In this document: positions 6,695 to 13,960 of the stretch, one piece after another
How positions within the stretch are numbered: the stretch's first letter is position 1
Layout of the letters: every line of letters begins with the position of its first letter
NCBI GenBank assembly: GCA_029976905.1
Contig: JAPOLW010000038.1
Location: forward strand, 1 to 14,239
Direction of reading: 5' to 3'
From: a bacterium
GTDB lineage: Bacteria; Desulfobacterota; Binatia; UBA12015
DNA length: 14,239 nucleotides
Made by a program: the position numbers and the translations under genes
The notes under the pieces: model-generated
What the model saw: the letters and a program-made list of their open reading frames with translations, nothing else
Told to the model about the DNA's origin: nothing
Database searches by the model: none

Positions 6695-7942
6695 GTGTCC
6701 GAGCAGACCCCTTTGAGCCCAGACCGGGCCAGCGAGTTTCAGGTCGTTCTGGACCGGGCGGGCACCCGCGAGGCCGCGCACCCGACCCGGCCGGAGATCC
6801 GTCTTCTCGACCCCGGCTTCTACGTCGACCCGGAGCCCTCGTTCGCCTGGATGCGCGCGGAGGCGCCGGTCTACTGGGACGACGGCACCGGCATCTGGGG
6901 CATCACCCGCTACGCCGACATCATGGCCATCTCGCGGGACGAGAAGACCTTCTGCTCGGGCCAGGGCTCGCGCCCGGACTCCTCGGTGCCGAGCATGATC
7001 AATACCGACGCGCCCGAACACAACTGGCGCCGTGGCATCATCTCGGCGGGCTTCACGCCGCGACGCGTGAAGGCACACGAGAACTATCTGCGCCAGAAGG
7101 TGCGCGGCCTCCTCGACGCCGTTGCCCCTCGTGGCCGGTGCGATTTCGTTCGCGACGTCGCGACGCCCCTGCCCATGTTCATGATCGGCGAGCTCATGGG
7201 CTTGCCCGAGGACGACCACGCTCAGTTGCTCGAATGGTCGGATCTCTTCGCGACCGGAGGAGACGAGGTCCGCGAGCAGGTCGGGCCGGCGGTCCTCGCG
7301 TACGCGGAATACATCATGAAGATCGTCGAGCAGAGGCGGAACGGTTCCGCCGAAGATCTCGTCAGTCTGGTCGTAAATGCGGAATTCGAGGGGCGAAGGC
7401 TCACCGACACCGACCTGATCATGGAAACGATGTTGGTTCTGGTCGGTGGCGACGAGACCACGCGGCACGTCATCTCCGGCGGCCTCGAAGCGCTCCTGCG
7501 CCACCGTGATCAATGGGAGGATCTGAGGGCGGATCGCTCTCTCTTGCGTGGCGCGATCGAGGAGATGCTCCGCTGGGTGACCCCGATCCAGAACATGAAC
7601 CGGACCGCCACCCGCGACGTCGAGTTCGGTGGACAGCAGATCCGCGAGGGGGACCGCTTGCTGCTCCTCTACCCTTCGGGCAACCGTGACGAGCGTGCCT
7701 TCGTCGAGCCGCACCGGTTCGACATCCGCCGGGACCCGAATCAGCACATGGCCTTCGGCGGCTACGGGCGCCACCACTGCCTGGGTGCGCAGTTGGCTCG
7801 CCTCGAACTCACCGTACTCTTCGACGAACTCCTGGACCGGATGCCGGACATCGCCCTGGCCGACCCCGAGGCGCCGCTCCACAAGCGCCGCGGCAACTTC
7901 GTCCTCGGCCTCGAAACGCTTCCGGTCGTCTTCGCGGGCTGA
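6695..7942 (+). CDS. Cytochrome P450 (bacterial class I type)
   Basis: 415 residues from a GTG start with AAGGAGG upstream. All core motifs are present: the I-helix oxygen-activation motif G251-G-D-E-T-T256, the K-helix E290-M-L-R293 (ExxR), and the haem loop F-G-G-Y-G-R-H-H-C362-L-G with C362 as the thiolate ligand. Length and lack of a membrane anchor fit a soluble class I enzyme that needs a ferredoxin and reductase, neither of which is nearby. The layout T-P-I-Q-N-M-N-R-T-A-T around 296-306 recalls CYP125/CYP142-like and related terpenoid or steroid hydroxylases. Neighbouring acyl-CoA dehydrogenases fit stepwise oxidation of a hydrocarbon side chain to a carboxylate and then CoA-linked desaturation. 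The substrate is inferred only. A long antisense frame across this gene is a GC-bias shadow. Confidence 0.9.
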   Translation: MSEQTPLSPDRASEFQVVLDRAGTREAAHPTRPEIRLLDPGFYVDPEPSFAWMRAEAPVYWDDGTGIWGITRYADIMAISRDEKTFCSGQGSRPDSSVPSMINTDAPEHNWRRGIISAGFTPRRVKAHENYLRQKVRGLLDAVAPRGRCDFVRDVATPLPMFMIGELMGLPEDDHAQLLEWSDLFATGGDEVREQVGPAVLAYAEYIMKIVEQRRNGSAEDLVSLVVNAEFEGRRLTDTDLIMETMLVLVGGDETTRHVISGGLEALLRHRDQWEDLRADRSLLRGAIEEMLRWVTPIQNMNRTATRDVEFGGQQIREGDRLLLLYPSGNRDERAFVEPHRFDIRRDPNQHMAFGGYGRHHCLGAQLARLELTVLFDELLDRMPDIALADPEAPLHKRRGNFVLGLETLPVVFAG

Positions 7943-7955
7943 CCCCGGCACCGAA

Positions 7956-8009
7956 CGCCCCCGGGCCGTGCCGAGGCCCGGGGGCGCGGACCGGCTCGGG
8001 AGGCCGGTC
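7956..8009 (+). terminator. Strong hairpin pair after the P450
   Basis: A perfect 12-bp stem, CGCCCCCGGGCC (7956-7967) with GGCCCGGGGGCG (7975-7986), closes a 7-nt loop. A second stem, GACCGGC (7989-7995) with GCCGGTC (8003-8009), follows at once. There is no T tract, only TTGAGTTT near 8021, so this may be a Rho-assisted terminator, an mRNA 3' stabiliser or an attenuator between the P450 and the first dehydrogenase. Confidence 0.5.
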
Positions 8010-8080
8010 GGCGCGGGGAGTTGAGTTTCGGCACAGCTCATGCCAACACATTTTCCTCGACGAAAGGATCGTGTTTCGAC

Positions 8081-9220
8081 ATGGGACTCATACTCACGGA
8101 AAACCAGATCATCCTGCGCGACATGGCGCAGGGTTTCTTCGACGAGAAGTCGCCGGTCTCGCGCATGCGAGCCCTGCGCGACTCGGATGATGCCACCGGC
8201 TTCAGCACTGCACTGTGGCGGGAGATGGCCGAGTTGGGCTGGCTGGGCATTCCCTTCCCCGAGAAGTTCGGTGGAACCGAGATGGGATACGGCGAACTCG
8301 GCGTGGTTCTCGAACAATGTGGCCGCGTTCTCGCACCCGAGCCCTTTCTCTCGACCATCCTTTTGGGAGGGACCGCAATTCTTCTTGGCGGCTCCGAGGA
8401 GCTCCAGGCCGAACTCCTTCCCTCCGTCTGTCAGGGCACGCAGCTCCTCTGCCTTGCCTTCGAGGAGCAGGGCCGCTTCGCTCCACACGCCATCTCGACC
8501 TCGGCCCGTTTGGACGGCAGCAGCTGGGTGCTCGACGGACGCAAGACCTTCGTGATCGACGGCCAGGCCGCGGACCAGATCGTCGTGTTCGCCCGGACGA
8601 GTGGCTCTCCCGGGGAGGCGTCTGGCCTCAATGCCTTCGTCGTCGACGCCGGAAGCGACGGGATCGGGATCGAGCGGAGCCAGTTGCTCGATGGGCACGG
8701 GGTCGCCACCGTGACCTTCTCGAAGGTGACCGTGCCCGCGGAACGCCTGCTCGGCGAGGTCGATGGAGCCGCCGCCCTGCTGGAGGCAACGCTCGATCGC
8801 GCCACCATCGGCCTGTGTGCCGAGATGGTCGGTTGCTTCGAAGAGGCCTTCGAGCGCACCCTGGAATACCTCAAGATCCGCGAGCAGTTCGGCGTCAAAA
8901 TCGGCACCTTTCAGGCCCTCCGCCACCGCGCCGCGCTCATGTTCGGTGAACTCGAATTCGCACGTTCCGTCGTTCGCGATGCGCAGAGCGCGCTCGATGA
9001 GAACCGCGACGACGTCGGCGAGGCCGCCAGTAGCGCGAAGGCACGATGCTCGGACGTCGCAAAGCTCATCGCGGGTGAAGCCGTGCAGATGTACGGTGGA
9101 ATCGGGATGACCGACGACGAAGAGATCGGGTTGTTCTTCAAGCGCCTGAAGTCCACCGAGTTGACGCTCGGAGACAGCATCTACCACCGCGATCGCTACG
9201 CATCCCTGCGGGGCTACTGA
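8081..9220 (+). CDS. Acyl-CoA dehydrogenase, degenerate subunit of a likely heteromeric pair
   Basis: 379 residues from the ATG at 8081 (AAAGGA at 8063-8068, a long 12-nt spacing). The frame opens 60 nt earlier, but no good start lies there. It has the ACAD fold order: N-terminal helices (W-L-G-I-P-F-P-E-K-F-G-G near 54-65), a beta domain and a C-terminal helical domain. The FAD-contacting R267-E-Q-F-G with G-T-F-Q278 is intact. The beta-domain flavin signature is lost: where the partner has G-Y-S-E-P-G-S-G-S-D, this protein has A-F-E-E-Q-G-R. The L-D-R near 238-240 aligns by eye with the L-E-R type helix-G site that carries the base in some ACADs. Such split motifs are known in alpha2beta2 enzymes like FadE28-FadE29 of sterol side-chain degradation. 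It is followed 27 nt later by its probable partner. Confidence 0.85.
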   Translation: MGLILTENQIILRDMAQGFFDEKSPVSRMRALRDSDDATGFSTALWREMAELGWLGIPFPEKFGGTEMGYGELGVVLEQCGRVLAPEPFLSTILLGGTAILLGGSEELQAELLPSVCQGTQLLCLAFEEQGRFAPHAISTSARLDGSSWVLDGRKTFVIDGQAADQIVVFARTSGSPGEASGLNAFVVDAGSDGIGIERSQLLDGHGVATVTFSKVTVPAERLLGEVDGAAALLEATLDRATIGLCAEMVGCFEEAFERTLEYLKIREQFGVKIGTFQALRHRAALMFGELEFARSVVRDAQSALDENRDDVGEAASSAKARCSDVAKLIAGEAVQMYGGIGMTDDEEIGLFFKRLKSTELTLGDSIYHRDRYASLRGY

Positions 9221-9247
9221 GTTCGAGTTCGAAGAAGGAGAAGAAGC

Positions 9248-10414
9248 ATGTCGTCTGAAGCCAACGAGGCATTCCGGAGCGAGGTCCGCGCGTGGATCGA
9301 CCGGACTCTCCCCTCCGAACTGCGTGTCGGCAACCGCAAGGAAGTGATGAGCACGCCGGCGGGCGACGCCTGGATCAAGAATCTCGGAGAGAAGGGTTGG
9401 ATCGTCCCCGATTGGCCCACCGAGTACGGCGGGGGGGGACTCGACCGCAAGCAAGCGCAGATCGTGAAGGCCGAACTCGCCGCCTTCCGTGCGCCGGTGG
9501 TCAAAGGGTTCGGCGTGAACATGCTGGGGCCGACGCTCCTCGAGTTCGGCACGGAGGAGCAGAAGCGGGAGTTCCTGCCAAAGATCGCTCGCAACGAGAT
9601 GAATTGGTGTCAGGGCTATAGCGAGCCGGGCTCGGGTTCGGATCTTGCGAGTCTGCAAACCCGGGCCGTTCGCGACGGTGACGAATTCGTCATCACCGGA
9701 CAGAAGATCTGGACCTCCTACGCTCACGCCGCGGATTGGATCTTCTGCCTCGTCCGCACCGACCCCGACGCGCCCAAACACGAAGGAATCACCTTCCTCC
9801 TCTTCCCGATGAAGCAGGAGGGTGTCGAGGTGTCGCGACTGACCCTCATCGATGGAAGTGCCGACTTCTCACAGGTCTTCTTCGATGGCGCACGCGCGCA
9901 AGCCCGGCACGTCGTCGGCGAGGTAAACCAGGGTTGGACCGTGGCCAAGCGACTCCTCCAACACGAGCGATCTTCCGACGGAGGGACCGAGGGCGGGATC
10001 CTCGGGACGATGAAGGAAACCTTCGTCGACATCGTGAAGCGCGAGGTTGGGTTGCGTGACGGTCGACTCGCCGATCCGGCGATGCGTCAGAAACTGGCCG
10101 CGCAGGAAATGGAGACCCGAGCCCTCGCGCTCACCATGAAGCGCGCCATGGAGGAAGGGCGTGCCAGACAAACCAAACGCGACATCGGTTCGTTGGGCAA
10201 ATACCGCTGGGCCAACATGGTGAAGAGTGAGCAGGATCTCGTCGTTCAGGCCATGGGCACACAGGGACTCGGTTGGCAGGGCCCCGGCTTCGACGACGTC
10301 CAGCTCGAGCGAACCCGTGCCCTGCTCACGACCCGTGCCGACTCCATCTGGGGTGGCACGAACGAGATCCAGCTCAACGTCATCGCCAAGCGCGTGCTCG
10401 GCATTCCCGAGTAG
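9248..10414 (+). CDS. Acyl-CoA dehydrogenase, flavin-signature subunit
   Basis: 388 residues, ATG at 9248 with AAGGAG at 9235-9240, 7 nt upstream. It retains the flavin and substrate signature Q122-G-Y-S-E-P-G-S-G-S-D-L and the following G-Q-K-I-W-T-S (151-157). The C-terminal end has I-W-G-G-T-N-E-I-Q-L-N-V-I-A-K-R-V-L-G-I-P, where the E of the MCAD-type Y-E-G-T is Gly. The base is therefore likely elsewhere; E240 in Q-H-E-R is a candidate at the helix-G position used by isovaleryl- and long-chain enzymes. The R-E-Q-F-G motif that contacts FAD from the neighbouring subunit is absent, but it is present in the upstream gene, so the two would share one composite FAD site. It probably makes a 2,3-enoyl-CoA from a branched or ring-bearing acyl-CoA; electrons would go to ETF, not encoded here. 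Confidence 0.88.
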   Translation: MSSEANEAFRSEVRAWIDRTLPSELRVGNRKEVMSTPAGDAWIKNLGEKGWIVPDWPTEYGGGGLDRKQAQIVKAELAAFRAPVVKGFGVNMLGPTLLEFGTEEQKREFLPKIARNEMNWCQGYSEPGSGSDLASLQTRAVRDGDEFVITGQKIWTSYAHAADWIFCLVRTDPDAPKHEGITFLLFPMKQEGVEVSRLTLIDGSADFSQVFFDGARAQARHVVGEVNQGWTVAKRLLQHERSSDGGTEGGILGTMKETFVDIVKREVGLRDGRLADPAMRQKLAAQEMETRALALTMKRAMEEGRARQTKRDIGSLGKYRWANMVKSEQDLVVQAMGTQGLGWQGPGFDDVQLERTRALLTTRADSIWGGTNEIQLNVIAKRVLGIPE

Positions 10415-10421
10415 ACCTCTG

Positions 10422-10451
10422 CCCTCGGGTCTCGCGAGCGAAAGGCGAGGG
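10422..10451. terminator. Possible terminator between convergent genes
   Basis: CCCTCG (10422-10427) pairs with CGAGGG (10446-10451) around an 18-nt loop that contains the palindrome CTCGCGAG. TTCTCCTCC follows on the plus strand. It lies in the 57-nt gap between the convergent dehydrogenase and DUF1330 genes. The stem is short and there is no clean T run. Confidence 0.3.
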
Positions 10452-10471
10452 TTCTCCTCCGGGACCCGGGC

Positions 10472-10876
10472 CTAAACCTTGGTTTCGATGTTGAGCTGCC
10501 CCGCGAGCCCGGCCGAGCGATGCTGTTCGCTCTCGAGATAGGCCGGGTCCTGCATCATCTGAAGCATCGCATGGCGGCTCGGATATTTTGCGATGGCGAC
10601 CATGTCCCAGAGCTCCTCGACTTCGCCGAGCATCAGACGCGAGACCGTTGCGCCAAAGACCGGCTTGGCGCCGACCTTTGCGAGGTGCGCGACCACCTCG
10701 TTCATGTAGATCCCGTACGCCTCCGCGCCCGACAGGCTCGTCTCGCGCCCGTCCGCATATTCGGCCTTCTCTTTGAACTTCAGCAGATTGACCATGTAGA
10801 TCGGCGTATCGACATCGCCCTCGAGGAAACCCGCGAGTTGCTCACCGCTGGGAATGACCTTGTTTTCGACTCTCAT
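10472..10876 (-). CDS. DUF1330 family protein
   Basis: 134 residues with the DUF1330 pattern: P-I-Y-M-V-N-L-L-K-F near 25-34, G-A-E-A-Y-G-I-Y near 50-57, then V-A-I-A-K-Y-P-S-R-H-A-M-L-Q-M near 92-106. DUF1330 proteins are small ferredoxin-like alpha/beta barrels that dimerise; their biochemical role is mostly unknown, and some related folds are oxygenases or dehydratases. The ATG at 10876 is preferred because the core motifs begin 25 residues in; the upstream sequence has only a weak ribosome site. It stands alone, convergent with the dehydrogenase genes, and is separated from the DUF3050 gene upstream by a terminator. Confidence 0.75.
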   Translation of the reverse strand: MRVENKVIPSGEQLAGFLEGDVDTPIYMVNLLKFKEKAEYADGRETSLSGAEAYGIYMNEVVAHLAKVGAKPVFGATVSRLMLGEVEELWDMVAIAKYPSRHAMLQMMQDPAYLESEQHRSAGLAGQLNIETKV

Positions 10877-10946
10877 GGGCGGCGCCTAACAGAAGATCCT
10901 TCCCCAACCCAATGCGAGCGAACGGAGCCGCATAGGGGCGAGCGAC

Positions 10947-10988
10947 AAAGAAAACCCCGATCCCCGGTGATCGCCGGGAGCGCGGGGC
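10947..10988 (-). terminator. Rho-independent terminator of the DUF3050 gene
   Basis: On the minus strand a two-part GC stem ends in GGGGTTTTCTTTG. The outer stem pairs 10955-10959 with 10983-10987 (CCCCG/CGGGG); the inner one pairs 10961-10967 with 10974-10979 with one bulged C. The T-rich run follows directly (10954-10947). It lies about 115 nt after the DUF3050 stop. The remaining gap to 11102 has nothing else I can support. Confidence 0.6.
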
Positions 10989-11102
10989 TTCTCGATCCCC
11001 CGGGGCCTGCCCGACCGCGCCGGGATACCCACGAGGCAAAACGGCGGTCCCGAGATGGCTGGCGCGATCGCCTTCTCGCGGGCCGAAGGACGAGGGCCAG
11101 GG

Positions 11103-11939
11103 TCAGTCCCGCGGGGAGAACTCGAACTCCGCCGCGACGGCATCCCAGAGAACGATGCGCGCTTCCAGCGCCGCCCGCGCGGTCGCCGAGGCCTCCGCCC
11201 ACTTTTGCGGATCCTCTCCGCAGAGACTCGAAACGAGCTTGCGACAGATGGGACCATGACGTTCGTCGTCATGCTCGATGTGCCGCTCGAGATAGAAGCG
11301 GTAGAGACCCCACCGGGCTGGTTCCCGCTCGGCGAGGGCATTGAGCAACTGACGAAACATCCCGGGGATCACATCTTCCCGGCCGTAGGCGAACGCCGCG
11401 ACGATTTGGTGCGGTGACCGCGATGCAATCACAGAGAAAGACGATTCAATGAATGCCCGGGCGGCGGCCGGCACGTCCTCCTTCGTTAGAACGTCGGGAA
11501 GGGACCGTCCGCCAGCGAGACCATCGACGACACGTTGGATCGGGCGGCAATCGGCCCCGGCGTCGCGCATGCTCTGCAGATAGAGTTCGAAATGGGACGC
11601 GGCGCTCCCGTCCGGCATCAGGTCCGCTTCTTCGTAGAGGACGATCTCGTTCACGAATCGCCTGCTTTCGGGATCCACCGTCGGCACCCAGGGGACATCG
11701 ATGCAGGTCAATTCCCGCTGCATCGCCTTCAGAAGGCTCTGAAAGTCCCAGACCGCCCAGACGTGCGCTTCCATGAAACGGCGAATGCGCTCGGGGCGGT
11801 CCACGAGTTGGTAGAGACGATGGCCAAGCAGTCTCTCTCGAGAGTCCCGGAGGTCGATCTGGTCGGCAGCGGTCAAGGCCCGCGGCCGCTCGTGCTCCTG
11901 TCGGCGTGGCGTCGAGGTCGTGAGAACAGAGCAGGTCAT
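11103..11939 (-). CDS. DUF3050 protein, haem-oxygenase-like fold
   Basis: 278 residues matching DUF3050: R-F-M-E57-A-H59-V-W-A-V-W-D-F, then L-T-C-I-D-V-P-W-V-P near 77-86, E-I-V-L-Y-E-E-A-D near 98-106, S-H116-F-E-L-Y, and Y-L-E-R-H220-I-E-H223-D224-D-E-R-H228-G-P. The family is all-helical and placed in the haem-oxygenase-like superfamily, which includes non-haem diiron oxidases. The conserved E/H set, with D224-x3-H228 resembling their third metal helix, makes a metal site plausible; this is inference. The start at 11939 leaves a 20-residue leader before the family region, and M59-like later starts would cut into it. It lies 107 nt downstream of the GH5 gene on the same strand and may be co-transcribed. 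A small stem, TCCCG/CGGGA, lies at 11968-11980 in that gap. Confidence 0.8.
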   Translation of the reverse strand: MTCSVLTTSTPRRQEHERPRALTAADQIDLRDSRERLLGHRLYQLVDRPERIRRFMEAHVWAVWDFQSLLKAMQRELTCIDVPWVPTVDPESRRFVNEIVLYEEADLMPDGSAASHFELYLQSMRDAGADCRPIQRVVDGLAGGRSLPDVLTKEDVPAAARAFIESSFSVIASRSPHQIVAAFAYGREDVIPGMFRQLLNALAEREPARWGLYRFYLERHIEHDDERHGPICRKLVSSLCGEDPQKWAEASATARAALEARIVLWDAVAAEFEFSPRD

Positions 11940-12046
11940 TTTCGAGAAATCGGGTGGTCTGGCGTCTTCCCGAGACGGGAGCGCAAATTTTGGAATAGGG
12001 TCGGTGGGGTTCGAAATCCCTTCGACCTCTTAACGATAGATCGATT

Positions 12047-13627
12047 TCAGGGCCCGTCGAGCCCAACCGTGGCCACTCCCGCCGGGCGGGGGCCGGGGAG
12101 GCAACCGGAGGCAAGCAACCCGGCCGCGGCGGCGTCGTCGCGGCACTCCGGCCCGAACGCATCCCCACAGGCGAGCGGGGGTGTCACCAGCACCCGGTGG
12201 ACCGCCGCCCCGGATTCGATTTCGAGCGAGAGGATCTCGGTCTCCGCATCCCACCGGGAAGACCATGGGCCCGCCTCGACATGGACCTGCCACCCGTCGG
12301 GGAAGTGCCGTCGAGCCGGGATGTAGATTTCCGTGGCTCCCTCGACGCCACGCCGATCCTCGTACCGGAGTTCGAGACAACGGCGCTCGCGGTCGTATCC
12401 GTAGGAAATCGGCTCGCCCGCCACCTTCTGCGGATAGGCGCGCACCATGATGTCGGCATGCGGTTGGTCGTTGCCGTCGGGGCTCCAGAGCCCCCAGCCG
12501 CCGGCGTCGTAACTCCAGTAGAACCAGCCGCTCCCTGCGCGATCCGCCAACTCGACCGAGGAGACGTAGAGAAGCTCCGCACCTTCGGCCAGCGGGGAAA
12601 GTCCCCATTCCCCGATCAAGAGGGGCCCACCGAAGATCCCGGCTTCCCGGGCCCGTTCGACCTCCCAATTTTCCAGAAACGGGTCGGTCGCCGGGTCGTA
12701 GCGCTGGGTCAACTCGAAATTGGTCGAGTACAGGTGCGGAAAATTGACGATTCGTGGCGCACCGTCGCGTGGATCCACGAAGGGTTCCAGAAAAGAACGG
12801 CTACCATTGCCCGGCGCACCGAAGCGCGGCTCGAAGAAGATCCAACCGTCGGTGTCGACTTCGCGAATGGCGTCGATCATGCGCTGATGGAAGGGTTGCA
12901 GCTTCTCGCGATCGAATTGCTCCGAGCGCGAAGCCGGATCCTCGAGGCCGAGCAACTCGACCGACGAAACATCCGTTCCCGGGAAGGGTTCGTTCATGAT
13001 GTCGTACCCAAGCACCGCCGGGTGGTCCCCGAGGCGCTCGGCGATCGCTTGCCAGGAGAGCGCGTAATGCTCCTGCAGGTCGGCATGCGCGCCGTCTGCA
13101 TCCCAGAAGTTGTCGAAGGCGGCCATGACGGCGGGTTGGAGATAGTTCAGGAACCAGGCGGGCTGCAGCTCGAAGGGTTGTCCATCATCGCGAATGGCCC
13201 ACTCCGGTGCCCCGTCACAACAGAAACGAGCGGCGTAGACGTCCTGATGCATGTCGAGGATGACGTAGAGGCCCTGGTCCCAAAGAAGGTCCATGTCGGC
13301 GCGGACCGCATCGAGGTAGTCCTGGTCGAAAACCCCCTTCGCGGGCTCGATGGCATCCCAGAAGACGAGATACCGCACGCCGTTGAAGCCCCACCTCCTG
13401 GCAATGCGCTCGGCATCCGATGCGTCGATGTTCGGAAGACGCCGTGGGTCGACCTTCGATCCGTTCGATACGTTCACGCCGTGCAGAATGAGCGCGCGTC
13501 CCTGCGCATCCATCAGGAAGCCTGCGGAAGGCTCGTATCCCGCTGGATCACCCGCTTCACCACTGCTGCACGCCGGGATCAGCATGGCGAGGAGGAGCAG
13601 GCCCCCCAGGCCCCGAAGAGATGGCAT
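12047..13627 (-). CDS. GH5 endoglycosylceramidase-like lipoprotein
   Basis: 526 residues from the ATG at 13627. The start is chosen because it gives a clean lipoprotein signal: M-P-S-L-R, a hydrophobic stretch, then L-I-P-A-C20 as lipobox, so the protein is lipidated and exported. The frame opens to 13768, but that adds 47 non-signal residues. The GH5 barrel follows: G-V-N-V-S near 50, L-D-M-H127-Q-D on the active-site rim, D-I-M-N-E213-P with the acid/base glutamate, H299 in P-H-L-Y, and L-I-G-E340-W-G with the nucleophile. These match endoglycosylceramidases, which release the intact glycan from glycosphingolipids. A beta-sandwich C-terminal domain (about 400-500) fits the family. The tail has C-G-D-A-F-G-P-E-C, a likely disulfide. 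The exact lipid glycan is not readable from sequence. Confidence 0.85.
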   Translation of the reverse strand: MPSLRGLGGLLLLAMLIPACSSGEAGDPAGYEPSAGFLMDAQGRALILHGVNVSNGSKVDPRRLPNIDASDAERIARRWGFNGVRYLVFWDAIEPAKGVFDQDYLDAVRADMDLLWDQGLYVILDMHQDVYAARFCCDGAPEWAIRDDGQPFELQPAWFLNYLQPAVMAAFDNFWDADGAHADLQEHYALSWQAIAERLGDHPAVLGYDIMNEPFPGTDVSSVELLGLEDPASRSEQFDREKLQPFHQRMIDAIREVDTDGWIFFEPRFGAPGNGSRSFLEPFVDPRDGAPRIVNFPHLYSTNFELTQRYDPATDPFLENWEVERAREAGIFGGPLLIGEWGLSPLAEGAELLYVSSVELADRAGSGWFYWSYDAGGWGLWSPDGNDQPHADIMVRAYPQKVAGEPISYGYDRERRCLELRYEDRRGVEGATEIYIPARRHFPDGWQVHVEAGPWSSRWDAETEILSLEIESGAAVHRVLVTPPLACGDAFGPECRDDAAAAGLLASGCLPGPRPAGVATVGLDGP

Positions 13628-13960
13628 CCAATGCGACGTTCCCACGACAGACGGTCTATCAGCGCAGCGCGCGCCGATCGAGAGACTCCAGTCATGCTGG
13701 ACCGGAGAGCGATCGCCAGAGAGGTTCTCGGAACCGAGACCCGATGCGACGAACGGCCAGTTCGCCACGTAGGCGAGAGCGGGAAAGTACGGGAGGCCCC
13801 CCGGTTGGTTCGGGCGCGGATTGGGTCGTCGACGACCTCGGTTGGCTCTGCTCTGCGATGGTCATGATGGGTCGGCACAAGAGCCTGCTGCGGGCACGCA
13901 ACCCAGGCCTCGCACAGGGCTCGCGCGCCAGCCAGCCGTCGCCCGGTCACCGGGCGTGGC
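13628..13960. other. Gene-free stretch upstream of the GH5 gene
   Basis: Open frames exist on both strands but none has family character. The segment 13870-13904 resembles a diverged copy of the 36-nt repeat at 6417: it shares CAAGAGCCTGCT and flanking GGTCG and AACCC, with small insertions. I see no clear promoter. The GH5 promoter must lie here or the gene is read from the phosphoesterase gene upstream. Confidence 0.4.

Noticed and set aside
6443..9781. A 1112-codon open frame on the minus strand across the P450 and both dehydrogenases
   Set aside because: It is antisense to three genes with intact catalytic motifs; long antisense frames arise from GC-biased third positions. The translation is low-complexity with no family motif.
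12197..13867. A 556-codon plus-strand frame across the GH5 gene
   Set aside because: It is antisense to a GH5 lipoprotein with intact catalytic Glu residues and a lipobox; no family motif is seen in it.
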